Shown: positions 1-8,596 of the stretch, in pieces
Layout of the letters: every line of letters begins with the position of its first letter
Numbering within the stretch: position 1 is the first letter of the stretch
Assembly: GCF_025813715.1 (NCBI RefSeq)
Contig: NZ_CP107532.1
Coordinates: forward strand, 3,984,001-4,048,000
Source of the DNA: Methylobacterium sp. FF17
Lineage (GTDB): Bacteria; Pseudomonadota; Alphaproteobacteria; Rhizobiales; Beijerinckiaceae
Direction: 5' to 3'
Length of the DNA stretch: 64,000 nt
The notes under the pieces: model-generated
What the model was told of the DNA's origin: nothing
Databases searched by the model: none
Seen by the model: the letters and a program-made list of their open reading frames with translations, nothing else
Position numbers and translations under genes: made by a program

Positions 1-2
1 AC

Positions 3-89
3 CTGTTTCCGGATGCCGAGATCCGGATGGAACGGGTGATGTCGCTCGGCAAATCATTCATGGCCATCCGCCGGGCCCGGGCGGACTGA
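3..89 (+). CDS. C-terminal end of a truncated gene, possibly a SAM-dependent methyltransferase
   Basis: Only the last 28 codons are inside the window. The reading frame opens at position 3 and stops at a TGA at 87-89, giving a tail that starts LFPDAEIRMERVM and ends MAIRRARAD. A 'LFPDAEI-x-x-ERV-x-x-LxKSxMAIR' ending is typical of class I SAM-dependent methyltransferases, where it forms the last beta-hairpin. This is a family resemblance from a short fragment, so the function is tentative. About 120 bases separate it from the next gene. Confidence 0.4.
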   Translation: MFPDAEIRMERVMSLGKSFMAIRRARAD

Positions 90-209
90 GTCGTCCCCCA
101 GGACGCCATTCCTCCGATCCCCACCCAGGGTGGGATTCGTCGAGGTCCGCCCGACGGCCGCCGTCGCGCGGGCACACCCATCCGGTCAAGAACGCGGGAG
201 CGGAAAGAC

Positions 210-1418
210 ATGCGACCCGGCCTGCGATTCCTCGCGGTGTCCCTCGTCCTGCTCGCCGGCCTGCGCATGCAGCCGGCGGCCGCGGAACGCGTGCGCGTGA
301 CGCCCACGTTCTTCGGCATGCATGTGGAGCAGCAATTCTACGTCGGCTGGCCCGCGGCGAAGTTCTCGACGCAGCGTGCCTGGGGCGTCTACCCCGCGAT
401 CACCTGGGACGCCGTCAATCCGGCACCCGGAACCTTCGCCTGGGCACCCCTCGACCGGTTCGTCACGGATTCCCTGAGCCGGGGCGTCGAGCTGGTCTAC
501 GTGTTCGGACCGGTCCCGCTCTGGGCCTCGTCGCGGCCGACAGCGGCATGCGGGGAAGCCCCGCGCGGCAGCTGCCACGCCCCGGACCTTAGCGCCTGGA
601 CGGAGTTCGTCACCCAGGTCACCAAACGCTACAAGGGCCGGATCAAGTACTGGGAGCTCTGGAACGAGCCGGACGCGAAGAACTTCTGGGGCGGCACGCA
701 TCCCGAACTGGTGGAGATGGCAAGGCGCGCCTACCCCATCATCAAGGCCGCCGGCGGGATCGTGCTGTCCCCCTCGCCCCAGGGCAAGATGGGGCCGGCC
801 TGGATGGAGGGCTACCTCGCCGCCGGCGGCGCCCCCTTCGCGGATATCAACGCCTTCCACGCCTACCTGTACGATGCGCCCGAGGCCCTCCTTCCCCTGG
901 TCGCAGCCTACCGCAGCCTCTTCGCGCGCTACGAGATCGGACAGAGACCGCTCTGGGACACGGAGCACAGCTGGGGCGAGCCCGACTCCCCCTTCGGCGG
1001 CGATGTCGACCAGCAATCCGCCTGGCTCGCCCGCTTCCAGATCCTCAGCGTCGCGACGGGCATCGACCGCAGCATCTGGTACGGCTGGCATCACGACGGG
1101 TGGGGCACCCTCTTCCGGAAGAAGACCCGTACGCTCCTGAAGACCGGCGTCGCCTACAACCAGCTCTACGACTGGCTCGTGAACACGAGCCTCGGCCCCT
1201 GCCGGCAGACGGGTTCGCTCTACGAATGTCCGATCGTCCGGGAGGACGGAAGCGAGGCACGGGCTGTCTGGAGCACGGGCGCGGAAACCTCGATCCCCGC
1301 ACCGGCCGGATATGGCCGCTATCGGACGATCGAGGGCCAGACCGTCGTCGTTCCCAAGGACGGGTCCGTGCCGGTCGGCATGAAGCCGGTCCTGCTCGAA
1401 GCCACGCCGGTGAACTGA
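210..1418 (+). CDS. Secreted glycoside hydrolase of clan A (GH39/GH5-like TIM barrel)
   Basis: A 402-residue protein with a signal peptide (positive start, then LAVSLVLLAGLRMQPAAA, cleavage near residue 26). The core is a TIM barrel. The motif WELWNEPD (about residue 150) carries the Asn-Glu pair that supplies the acid/base in clan-A glycosidases, and WDTEHSWG (about residue 250) supplies the likely nucleophile Glu. The order acid/base then nucleophile about 100 residues apart fits GH39, GH5 and related families. Substrate cannot be read from the sequence; a polysaccharide or glycoside in the periplasm or outside the cell is likely. Two Cys pairs (about 115/125 and 330/338) may form disulfides. 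The start is the ATG just before the signal peptide. It stands alone, followed by a tRNA gene. Confidence 0.75.
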   Translation: MRPGLRFLAVSLVLLAGLRMQPAAAERVRVTPTFFGMHVEQQFYVGWPAAKFSTQRAWGVYPAITWDAVNPAPGTFAWAPLDRFVTDSLSRGVELVYVFGPVPLWASSRPTAACGEAPRGSCHAPDLSAWTEFVTQVTKRYKGRIKYWELWNEPDAKNFWGGTHPELVEMARRAYPIIKAAGGIVLSPSPQGKMGPAWMEGYLAAGGAPFADINAFHAYLYDAPEALLPLVAAYRSLFARYEIGQRPLWDTEHSWGEPDSPFGGDVDQQSAWLARFQILSVATGIDRSIWYGWHHDGWGTLFRKKTRTLLKTGVAYNQLYDWLVNTSLGPCRQTGSLYECPIVREDGSEARAVWSTGAETSIPAPAGYGRYRTIEGQTVVVPKDGSVPVGMKPVLLEATPVN

Positions 1419-1563
1419 GCCAGAAGCCCGTCCGGCGCGCGGATCGGCATGGTGACGAACGGGGCGACGAACGGGGCCGTGGGCACTTTTCGCCCCGGCA
1501 TGCGATCAGGGGGCTTGCGCACCCAAGGGCCAAAAGCTAAGACCCGCCTGCCTTTAGGGGCGT

Positions 1564-1641
1564 CGGAGCGTAGCGCAGCCCGGTTAGCGCACTAGTCTGG
1601 GGGACTAGGGGTCGGAGGTTCGAATCCTCTCGCTCCGACCA
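1564..1641 (+). tRNA. tRNA-Pro (anticodon GGG)
   Basis: A 78-nt cloverleaf with encoded CCA. The 7-bp acceptor stem is CGGAGCG/CGCTCCG, followed by discriminator A and CCA. The anticodon stem CTAGT/ACTAG encloses loop CTGGGGG, which gives anticodon GGG (decodes CCC, CCU). The T arm contains GGTTCGAATCC. No copy of its 3' end is visible elsewhere in the window, so there is no sign that it served as an integration site here. Confidence 0.97.
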
Positions 1642-2022
1642 TTCGAGACCTTCCCCATCAGGGTCTCTGCATCTTTTCCAGGCCGATGCCGCCGGACCCC
1701 AGAGTGGGACGTTCCCGCGCACAGCCGGACCGAGGGCGGCCTGAGCCACCCTGATTGTTCCCGACGTGATGACGGCCTGCCTTCGTGGGCCATTCCGGCG
1801 CCTGCCGCCGACCAGATCGGCAACCCACGCCGGCCGCCGAGCCCCTGTCCGACAAACCCGCGCTCGGCCCGGCCGTCTCGTTTCAGCGCCATCGGTTTGT
1901 GGCGGAAGGGATACGCCCGTCGGGAATGCGCCAGACACTGATCCGTGATGCAGGCCCAACACGAAGGGCGGGGTATTTTCATCCCGGCCGATCGTCGAGG
2001 TGGCGTGGACCGGGAGCAGGAC
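1642..2022. other. Intergenic stretch with no supported gene
   Basis: The 381 bases between tRNA-Pro and the outer-membrane protein gene contain several open frames on both strands, but they overlap each other, are rich in Arg/Pro/Gly, lack a ribosome-binding site and show no family motif. They look like the by-product of high GC. No terminator or mobile-element remnant was recognised. Confidence 0.5.
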
Positions 2023-2898
2023 ATGATGGGATCACAGGGCGCCGCACGCTCCCGCGCCTTGGCGCTCGTCGCCCTCGCGTGCCTGGCACCCAGACGGGCC
2101 GAGGCGGCCTCGGCGGCCCAGCCGGGGCAGACGGTGGGCCAGGCGCCGGGTGCGCCCCTGGCACCCGGCCTCTACTTCGTCGACACGTCGAGCTTCGGCT
2201 CGCGCGACATCCGCCCACGCTCCACCGACTCGAACATCAACCTGCCGTCCTTCATCTGGGCGACGCCGGCCGAAGTCGTGGGTGGGCGGCTGCAACTGAT
2301 CGTCCTTCAGCCGATCGCCGCGTCCAGCACCGCCGGCGCGGCCTACCAGAGCGGGTTCGGCCAGACCCTGCTGGCGGCACAGGTGGCCTGGAAGCTCGGG
2401 CATGGCCTGAACTTCAGCTATCTGCTCGGCGCCTATCTTCCCAGCCAGACGCGGATCGTGATCCAGAACCCCGTCCTCCACCAGCGCTTCGCGATCACCT
2501 ACAATGCGGACGGCTGGAACCTGACCGCGAACTTCCTGCACGGGACCTACTTCGACACCACGTCGCCGACCGGCGCCTACTACCCGGACTTCCTCAACCT
2601 CGACCTCACGGCGACGAAGCATTTCGGCAAGTGGGAGGTCGGCCCCGTCGCCTTCGGGTCCACCGACCTGCCGACGAGGAACCCGGCCTATGCCCGCCAG
2701 GGCCAGTTCGCCGTGGGCGGCCTCGTCGGCTACAATTTCGGGCCGGTGACGCTGCAGGCCTACCTCACGCGCGACGTCGTCCAGCAGAATTACGGTGGTC
2801 GGGAGACGCGCGGATGGCTGCGCGTCACCGTGCCGATCCACCCGGAGGATTCCGAGACCACCTCAGCCAGCCGGCCCGGACCCATCCGCAAGTTCTGA
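2023..2898 (+). CDS. SphA-like outer-membrane protein (phenol MetA-pathway domain)
   Basis: A 291-residue exported protein. The chosen ATG (or the adjacent one at 2026) follows a GGAGCAGG ribosome-binding site and starts a signal peptide rich in Ala/Leu that ends near AEAASA; the frame is open further upstream but that part is not signal-like. The mature part has alternating hydrophobic and polar strands: GLYFVDTSSFGS at the start, then NLPSFIW, FGQTLLAAQVAWKLGHGL, LNLDLTATKHFG, GYNFGPVTLQAYLT and a terminal WLRVTVPI. This is the pattern of the 'MetA pathway of phenol degradation' outer-membrane family (SphA-like), thought to be beta-barrels for uptake of small or aromatic molecules. No catabolic genes are nearby, so the substrate is unknown. 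Confidence 0.7.
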   Translation: MMGSQGAARSRALALVALACLAPRRAEAASAAQPGQTVGQAPGAPLAPGLYFVDTSSFGSRDIRPRSTDSNINLPSFIWATPAEVVGGRLQLIVLQPIAASSTAGAAYQSGFGQTLLAAQVAWKLGHGLNFSYLLGAYLPSQTRIVIQNPVLHQRFAITYNADGWNLTANFLHGTYFDTTSPTGAYYPDFLNLDLTATKHFGKWEVGPVAFGSTDLPTRNPAYARQGQFAVGGLVGYNFGPVTLQAYLTRDVVQQNYGGRETRGWLRVTVPIHPEDSETTSASRPGPIRKF

Positions 2899-2942
2899 AG
2901 CCGGTTCTTCTCTGAACCCGGCCGATGCGGAGCGACGCGCGC

Positions 2943-3167
2943 TCAGCCCTCTCGGCCCCGGAACCGGAGGACGAGGCCACGCTCGCCCCAGAGTTCCGCC
3001 GGATGCGGGCTGGGGGTTTTCCGCACGATTTCGATGGCCGCGGCATCGCTGCGCGCCGAGAATTCGCGGACGCTCACGATGCGGCCGTCTTCCTGCCGCG
3101 TGATCGCGCGATAGAAGCGCGGCCGCGCGAATGCGGTCTCGGGGGCAAAAGGTATCTCGTCCGGCAA
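2943..3167 (-). CDS. Small hypothetical protein with TTG start
   Basis: A 74-residue protein read from a TTG codon. The start is supported by a strong GGAGG sequence seven bases upstream. The sequence has a balanced composition (FAPETAFARPRFYRAITR, then IVSVREFSARSDAAAIEIV) unlike the Arg/Pro/Gly shadows common in this DNA. It ends 45 bases after the convergent outer-membrane protein gene. No domain was recognised and no function is proposed. Confidence 0.55.
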   Translation of the reverse strand: MPDEIPFAPETAFARPRFYRAITRQEDGRIVSVREFSARSDAAAIEIVRKTPSPHPAELWGERGLVLRFRGREG

Positions 3168-3443
3168 TCCGCTTCCTCCGTTGTGATCGCGCGCGGTCGG
3201 GGCGCGGTACGGACAGCGGCCGGGGAAAGTTTCAGGCGTCGCGAAAAAACCCGCCGCGGCGCGAGCCGGGCGGGTCCAGGTGGTTCCACGCGGGGGCGTG
3301 GGCGGAGAGGGTTAACATCGGGGACGCGCGGTGCCACGGACTCTTCCGAGGTATCCCGATCGGGTAGGCGACGGCCCATGGCGGCGGAACGCCCCGCTTC
3401 CGTCAGCTATCCGCCGGCGATCCGCGCGTGGTAGCCTCGCACC

Positions 3444-3554
3444 ATGCCACGCTGGTTCTTCCTGCTCGTTTGCGCCTTCCTGGGTCTGGCCGTCGCCGGG
3501 AGCGCCCTGATCATTCTCAGGTCACCCGTCCCGGTCGAGCAGCGGGCGAACTGA
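3444..3554 (+). CDS. Very small single-span membrane protein
   Basis: A 36-codon frame encodes a peptide starting MPRWFFLLVCAFLGLAVAG, then a hydrophobic SALIIL and a short polar tail RSPVPVEQRAN. One transmembrane helix with the positive charge at the N-terminus is clear. There is no strong ribosome-binding site before the ATG, which lowers confidence. Small membrane proteins of this shape are often missed. It could also be a chance hydrophobic frame; conservation in related genomes would decide. Confidence 0.35.
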   Translation: MPRWFFLLVCAFLGLAVAGSALIILRSPVPVEQRAN

Positions 3555-3671
3555 CGCGGACCGTCGCACCCGGCCGGAGTGACACACGGTCCGCTTCGTC
3601 CTCGATCAAGCTTTGCTGAACCAAACGCGCCCGCTAGTCGTTTCCCGCGGCAATCGTGGAGGAGACGTGAC

Positions 3672-4019
3672 ATGAAGGTGCTCGGTGGAGTGGTGGCGTT
3701 GGGCCTGATTCTGATGGGACCGGCCCTGGCCCAGCCCTATGGCTATCGCGAGGACGGCTACCGCAACCGGTACGAGGGACGCGACGAGGGCTACCGCGAC
3801 CGTGGTTCCCGCTACGACGACCGCGACGACCGGCGCCGGTTCGGCGAGGACGAGGGCCGCGGACGCCGGGGTCGCGGCGGGGATGTCGGCTTCGACGAGG
3901 GCGATTACCTGCGCTGCAACCCCGACGTGCGCCGCGCGGTGGAGCGGGGCCAGATGCCCTCGGGCGCGGTTCACTTCCAGAAGTTCGGGCGTCGCGAAGG
4001 CCGGCGCCTGAGCTGCTGA
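3672..4019 (+). CDS. Small secreted protein with Arg/Asp/Tyr repeats and a C-terminal 'NPDV...FGxxEGR' module
   Basis: A 115-residue protein starting at the ATG after GGAGACGTGAC. Residues 1-21 form a signal peptide ending GPALA. The middle (about 22-75) is a low-complexity run rich in Arg, Asp, Glu, Gly and Tyr. The C-terminal 40 residues read YLRCNPDVRRAV...HFQKFGRREGRRLSC, which matches the short 'YLxxNPDVxxAV-(x)n-HFxxFGxxEGR' motif seen in many alphaproteobacterial secreted and glycan-related proteins. Two Cys (in LRC and the last residue) could pair. Function is unknown. Confidence 0.65.
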   Translation: MKVLGGVVALGLILMGPALAQPYGYREDGYRNRYEGRDEGYRDRGSRYDDRDDRRRFGEDEGRGRRGRGGDVGFDEGDYLRCNPDVRRAVERGQMPSGAVHFQKFGRREGRRLSC

Positions 4020-4068
4020 CAGCCGAGCAGAAACAATCGCGCGAAAGACCGTGCCAACGGCGCGGCGC

Positions 4069-4162
4069 GGAACGCATGCGGGGCTCCGGACCGGGGATGC
4101 CCCCGCAGCGTTCCGGCGCACGCGCCGCGTGACAGATGTGCGCCGGAGACAGTGCTCCGGCG
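4069..4162 (+). promoter_or_regulatory. Two strong hairpins in the region upstream of poxB
   Basis: The first inverted repeat pairs 4069-4083 (GGAACGCATGCGGGG) with 4101-4114 (CCCCGCAGCGTTCC), a 14-bp stem with one bulged base and a 17-base loop. The second is a perfect 8-bp stem, CGCCGGAG at 4141-4148 with CTCCGGCG at 4155-4162 around loop ACAGTG. Neither is followed by a T run, so a classical terminator is not shown. They may end transcription of the small secreted gene, or shape the poxB leader, whose ATG is 53 bases further on. Confidence 0.5.
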
Positions 4163-4214
4163 GAACTCCGACCTGGGGTGACGGTTCCGCTCGGGACAAC
4201 CGGAGCGAAGCCCC

Positions 4215-5975
4215 ATGAAGATCGCCACCGTCGCGGACCTCGTCGTTGATACCCTCGACCAAGCCGGCGTCCGGCGCATCTACGGCATCGTCGGCGACAG
4301 CCTGAACGCGCTCACGGAATCGCTCCGGGTGCGGGGCACCATCGACTGGGTCCACGTACGGCACGAGGAGGTCGCGGCCTTCGCCGCCGGGGCCGACAGC
4401 CAGCTCACCGGGAAGCTCGCGGTCTGCGCGGGCTCCTGCGGGCCGGGCCACGTCCACCTCATCAACGGGCTCTACGATTGTCACCGCACCCGCACGCCGG
4501 TGCTGGCCATCGCGGCGCATATCCCCACCGCCGAGATCGGCTCCGGCTATTTCCAGGAGACCCATCCGGGCGAGCTTTTTCGCGAGTGCAGCCATTACTG
4601 CGAGATGGTCGGCGACGCCTCGCAGCTGCCGCAGGTTCTCGAGAACGCCATGCGGGCGGCGATCGGGCTCAGCGGCGTCGCGGTGGTGATCATCCCCGGG
4701 GACATCGCCCTGATGGATGCGCCCCCGCGCAAGGTCGCGCCCAATGCCGGCCTGCTGCCGCCGCGCCCCGTGGTACGCCCCGCCGAAGCCGACCTCGACG
4801 CCCTCGCCGAACTGCTCAACGGTTCCGAGCGGATCACTCTGCTCTGCGGCCGCGGCTGCGCCGGGGCCCATGCCGAGCTGCTGCGCCTCGCCGAGGCCCT
4901 GAAGAGCCCCATCGTCCACGCGCTCGGCGGCAAGGACGTGGTGGAATACGACAATCCCTACGATGTCGGAATGACCGGCCTGATCGGCTTCTCCTCGGGC
5001 TACGCCGCAATGATGTCCTGCGACACGCTGCTGATGCTCGGCACCGATTTTCCCTACCGGCAATTCTACCCACAGGACGCGAAGATCGCCCAGGTGGACG
5101 TCAGACCCGAGCAGTTGGGGCGCCGCTGCAAGCTCGACCTCGGCCTCGTCGGCCACGTGGACGACACCATCCGGGCGCTGCTGCCGAAGCTCGCCATCAA
5201 GTCCGAGCGCCGCCACCTCGACGCCGCCCTCAAGCACTACGCCAAGGCGCGCGAAGACCTCGACGACCTCGCCACCGGCACCCCCGCCAAGGGCTGGTTC
5301 GGCCTGAAGCCGGCCCAGCAGCCGATCCACCCGCAATACCTCACGAGGCTCGTCAGCGAGGCGGCCGCCGACGACGCGATCTTCACGGCGGATGTCGGCA
5401 CGCCGACGATCTGGGCGGCCCGCTACCTCAAGATGAACGGCCGGCGCCGGCTCATCGGCTCCTGGGTCCACGGCTCCATGGCCAACGCCATGGCCCAGGG
5501 CATCGGCGCGCAATCCGCGTTCCCCGACCGGCAGGTGGTGTCGCTGTCGGGGGACGGGGGCTTCGCGATGCTGATGGGCGACCTCCTCACCCTGCGCCAG
5601 CAGAAGCTGCCCCTGAAGGTTGTGGTCTTCAACAACGGCACGCTCGGCTTCGTGGAGTTGGAGATGAAGGCTGCCGGCTACATCGAGACCGGGGTGGCCC
5701 TCGACAACCCGGATTTCGCTGCCATGGCGCGGGGCGCGGGCATCCACGCGGTCCGGGTAGAGGACCCGGCCGAGCTGGAGGCGGCCGTGCGCGAGGTGCT
5801 CGCCCATCCGGGTCCGGCGCTCCTCGACTGCGTGGTGGCGCGCCAGGAACTCTCGATGCCGCCCAAGATCGACGGCAAGCAGGTGAAGGGCTTCAGCCTC
5901 TACGTCATGCGCGCGGTGATGAGCGGGCGGGGCGACTCGGTCCTCGACCTCGCGAAGACGAACCTCCTCCGCTAG
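4215..5975 (+). CDS. poxB: Pyruvate dehydrogenase (quinone) / pyruvate oxidase
   Basis: A 586-residue thiamine-diphosphate enzyme that oxidatively decarboxylates pyruvate to acetate and CO2, passing electrons to ubiquinone at the membrane; E. coli PoxB has 572 residues. The N-terminal Pyr domain starts [12 protein letters not shown] and has the catalytic Glu in [12 protein letters not shown]. The central FAD-binding-type domain follows (about 190-330). The C-terminal PP domain has [11 protein letters not shown] and the NN pair of [11 protein letters not shown], which together bind Mg2+ and ThDP. The last 40 residues ([16 protein letters not shown]) match the PoxB membrane-binding tail. The ATG follows CGGAGCGAAGCCCC. 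It is probably monocistronic. Confidence 0.9.
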   Translation: MKIATVADLVVDTLDQAGVRRIYGIVGDSLNALTESLRVRGTIDWVHVRHEEVAAFAAGADSQLTGKLAVCAGSCGPGHVHLINGLYDCHRTRTPVLAIAAHIPTAEIGSGYFQETHPGELFRECSHYCEMVGDASQLPQVLENAMRAAIGLSGVAVVIIPGDIALMDAPPRKVAPNAGLLPPRPVVRPAEADLDALAELLNGSERITLLCGRGCAGAHAELLRLAEALKSPIVHALGGKDVVEYDNPYDVGMTGLIGFSSGYAAMMSCDTLLMLGTDFPYRQFYPQDAKIAQVDVRPEQLGRRCKLDLGLVGHVDDTIRALLPKLAIKSERRHLDAALKHYAKAREDLDDLATGTPAKGWFGLKPAQQPIHPQYLTRLVSEAAADDAIFTADVGTPTIWAARYLKMNGRRRLIGSWVHGSMANAMAQGIGAQSAFPDRQVVSLSGDGGFAMLMGDLLTLRQQKLPLKVVVFNNGTLGFVELEMKAAGYIETGVALDNPDFAAMARGAGIHAVRVEDPAELEAAVREVLAHPGPALLDCVVARQELSMPPKIDGKQVKGFSLYVMRAVMSGRGDSVLDLAKTNLLR

Positions 5976-6190
5976 GTCGGGTGCCGGAGCAGGGCAGCGC
6001 GCGAGCCTCCGCCGACTCGGCCTCGAGCGCGGATCGGCGACCTCGTGGCCCCGTTCGGCGAGCGCCCGGGAAGATCAGGGCCGCGCCCGTCCTCCCGAAA
6101 GTACCGTTCCCCGCGTACCGGACGGGCGCCTTTCTTCCCGACCCGGGCGTAAACCTTGCTAGCGTCCGCGGTACGGTGGAAGGAGTTCCA

Positions 6191-7051
6191 ATGCGCTACA
6201 CCCTTGGCTGCAGCCTGTCCTACAACATCCTCTCGGACACGACCTTCATCTTCAACGTCGAGGTCGCGCGCCTCCGGAGCCTCGAGATCCTCAGCGAGAC
6301 GCTGACACTGAGTCCGAACCTCAAGCGGGACATCTACGTCACCCCAGACCTCCTGAACCGCTACCTCGGGGTCAACGTGCCGGTCGGGCAGTTCGCGCTG
6401 GAATACAACGCGGAGGTCGAACTCACCGTACACCGGGCCGACCCGGCGACGATCAACGAGACGCCGATCGCGCAGCTGCCCCTCGACATCCTGCCCTTCC
6501 TGCTGCCGAGCCGCTTCGTCTCCTCCGACCGGCTCACCCCCTTCGCGCTCGCCGAGTTCGGCGCCCTGCCGAAGGGCCATCAGCGGGTGAACGCGATCTG
6601 CAACTGGATCCACGATCACCTGACCTACCAGCCGGGATCCAGCGACGGCGAGACCACCGCCGACGAGAGCCTCCTCAAGCGCGCCGGGGTCTGCCGCGAC
6701 TTCGCGCATATCGGCACCGCCTTCTGCCGGGCGCTGGGCATCCCGGCCCGCTTCGTGAGCTGCTACGCGCACGGCCTCGTGCCGAGCGACTTCCATGCGG
6801 TGTTCGAGGCCTATCTCGACGGACGCTGGTGGCTGTTCGACGCGACCCGCCAGGCCGACCTCGACGGGTTGGTGCGCATCGGCGTGGGTCGCGACGCGGC
6901 CGAGATCGCCTTCTCGACGCCCTGGGGCAACATGCAGCCCGTCAACCAGCAGATCCGCATCGCGCGCTCGGACGGGCAGGGCAGCCCACCCCAGCGCACC
7001 GTCGACGCCATCTCGACGGAGGTGCCCGCGCCGCATGCGGGCGCGGCCTGA
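6191..7051 (+). CDS. Transglutaminase-like cysteine protease family protein
   Basis: A 286-residue cytoplasmic protein starting at the ATG after AAGGAGTTCCA. The N-terminal half is a beta-rich domain; the C-terminal half is a transglutaminase-like core. Catalytic residues are visible: Cys168 in AGVCRDFAHIG, His202 in SDFHAVFEAY and Asp217 in WWLFDATRQ. Bacterial members with this layout are thought to be peptidases or amidases, often encoded beside circularly permuted ATP-grasp and alpha-E genes. Those partners are not next to it here, so the substrate is unknown. The next gene, eutB, lies 148 bases downstream behind a hairpin. Confidence 0.8.
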   Translation: MRYTLGCSLSYNILSDTTFIFNVEVARLRSLEILSETLTLSPNLKRDIYVTPDLLNRYLGVNVPVGQFALEYNAEVELTVHRADPATINETPIAQLPLDILPFLLPSRFVSSDRLTPFALAEFGALPKGHQRVNAICNWIHDHLTYQPGSSDGETTADESLLKRAGVCRDFAHIGTAFCRALGIPARFVSCYAHGLVPSDFHAVFEAYLDGRWWLFDATRQADLDGLVRIGVGRDAAEIAFSTPWGNMQPVNQQIRIARSDGQGSPPQRTVDAISTEVPAPHAGAA

Positions 7052-7098
7052 CGCACCCTTCCGGTCACAGGATCGCGGAATAGTAGGATCGGAGTATC

Positions 7099-7118
7099 CC
7101 GGGATCCCGCGATCCCGG
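7099..7118. other. Perfect 8-bp hairpin between the transglutaminase gene and eutB
   Basis: CCGGGATC at 7099-7106 pairs with GATCCCGG at 7111-7118 around loop CCGC. It sits 48 bases after the transglutaminase stop and 80 bases before eutB. There is no T run. It may act in termination or as a GATC-rich protein-binding palindrome. Confidence 0.4.
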
Positions 7119-7198
7119 CGCGCCGCACCCTTGCCGGATGCGGTGCGAACGCGATCTCATCGAACCGAGAGCGTGTCGAGGCAGGAGCGCGTCGAACC

Positions 7199-8596
7199 AT
7201 GGCCTACCGTCACGTCGTCGGATCCCGGACCCACGTCTTCGCCGATCTGGCGGCCCTGATGGCGAAGGCGACGCCCGTGCGCTCGGGCGACCGCCTCGCG
7301 GGCATCGCGGCCGAATCCGCCGAGGAGGAGGGGGCGGCCCGCTGGTGCCTCGCCGAGGTGGGCTTGCGCGAGATCCTGGCCCGGCCCCTGATCCCTTACG
7401 AGGACGACGACGTCACCCGCCTCGTCCTCGACACCCACGATGCGGACGCCTTCGCGGAGATCGCCCACCTCACGGTCGGCGACTTCCGCGAGTTCCTTCT
7501 CACCGCCTCCTCCGAGACCCTGGCCCGCATCGCGCCGGGCATCACGCCCGAGATCGCGGCCGCCGTCTGCAAGATCATGCGCAACCAGGACCTGATCCTG
7601 GTGGCCCGCAAGTGCCGGGTCGTGACGCGCTTTCGCAACACCATCGGGTTGCCGGGGCGGCTCGCCGTGCGGATCCAGCCGAACCACCCGACGGACGATC
7701 CCGCCGGCATCACCGCCTCGATCCTCGACGGCCTGTCCTATGGCTGCGGCGACGCCGTGATCGGCCTGAACCCGGCCTCCGATTCGGTCTCGGCCCTGAG
7801 CGGCCTGCTCCACCTCTTCGACGACCTGATCCGGCGCCTTGAGATCCCGACCCAGGGCTGCATCCTCACCCACGTCACCACGACCCTCGAGGCGATGAAC
7901 CGGGGCCTGCCGGTCGACCTGGTGTTCCAGTCGATCGCCGGAACGCAAGGAGCCAATGCGAGCTTCGGCGTGACCCTGCCGATCCTCCGGGAAGCGCACG
8001 AGGCCGCGCTCGCCCTGAAGCGCGGCACGGTGGGCGACAACTGCATGTATTTCGAGACGGGGCAGGGCTCCGCCCTCTCGGCGGGGCAGCACCACGGCAT
8101 CGACCAGCAGACACTGGAGGCCCGGGCCTACGCGGTGGCGCGGCCGTTCCGGCCGCTCCTCGTCAACACCGTGGTGGGCTTCATCGGGCCCGAATACCTC
8201 TACGACGGCAAGGAGATCATCCGGGCCGGGCTGGAGGACCACTTCTGTGGCAAGCTCATGGGCGTACCGCTCGGCGTGGACGTCTGCTACACCAACCACG
8301 CCGAAGCCGACCAGAACGACATGGACACCCTGCTCACCCTGCTCGGCGCGGCGGGCTGCAACTTCATCATGGGCGTGCCCGGCGCCGACGACGTGATGCT
8401 GAACTACCAATCCACCTCGTTCCACGATTCGCTGTACCTGCGCGAGGTGCTCGGCCTGAAGCGCGCGCCGGAGTTCGAGGACTGGCTCACCCGGATCGGG
8501 CTCACTGACACGGCGGGAAGCCTGCTGCCGCAGGGATCGAGCGCCCGCCTGATCGCCGCCGCGCCCGGCCTCATGGACGGGGGCCTCGCCGCATGA
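7199..8596 (+). CDS. eutB: Ethanolamine ammonia-lyase large subunit
   Basis: A 465-residue catalytic subunit of the adenosylcobalamin-dependent enzyme that splits ethanolamine into acetaldehyde and ammonia. It has the expected length and hallmark stretches: LIPYEDDDVTRLVLD near residue 65, IRIQPNHPTDDPAGI-type active-site segment, QGCILTHVTTTLEAM, YFETGQGSALSAGQHHGID and GVDVCYTNHAEADQND, which line the substrate and cobalamin sites. It overlaps eutC by four bases (ATGA), so the two are translationally coupled. No eut microcompartment, transporter, reactivase (eutA) or aldehyde dehydrogenase gene is adjacent; it looks like a minimal cytosolic eutBC unit for nitrogen or carbon scavenging. Confidence 0.95.
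   Translation: MAYRHVVGSRTHVFADLAALMAKATPVRSGDRLAGIAAESAEEEGAARWCLAEVGLREILARPLIPYEDDDVTRLVLDTHDADAFAEIAHLTVGDFREFLLTASSETLARIAPGITPEIAAAVCKIMRNQDLILVARKCRVVTRFRNTIGLPGRLAVRIQPNHPTDDPAGITASILDGLSYGCGDAVIGLNPASDSVSALSGLLHLFDDLIRRLEIPTQGCILTHVTTTLEAMNRGLPVDLVFQSIAGTQGANASFGVTLPILREAHEAALALKRGTVGDNCMYFETGQGSALSAGQHHGIDQQTLEARAYAVARPFRPLLVNTVVGFIGPEYLYDGKEIIRAGLEDHFCGKLMGVPLGVDVCYTNHAEADQNDMDTLLTLLGAAGCNFIMGVPGADDVMLNYQSTSFHDSLYLREVLGLKRAPEFEDWLTRIGLTDTAGSLLPQGSSARLIAAAPGLMDGGLAA

Noticed and set aside
1450..1480. A GAAC...GAAC pair after the glycoside hydrolase as an SOS box
   Set aside because: The two GAAC are separated by eight bases in a GC-rich direct repeat (ACGAACGGGGC twice), not the required seven.
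1642..2022. Possible integration site or element next to tRNA-Pro
   Set aside because: No repeat of the tRNA 3' end, no integrase and no change in base composition were seen on either side.
3606..5807. A 733-codon minus-strand frame opposite poxB and the small secreted gene
   Set aside because: poxB is unambiguous on the plus strand; the antisense frame has no recognisable family and crosses two genes and an intergenic region.
4478..6190. Apparent 857-codon plus-strand gene ending in the transglutaminase domain
   Set aside because: Its first two-thirds are an out-of-frame Arg/Pro-rich reading of poxB. The transglutaminase protein starts at 6191 after a good ribosome-binding site.
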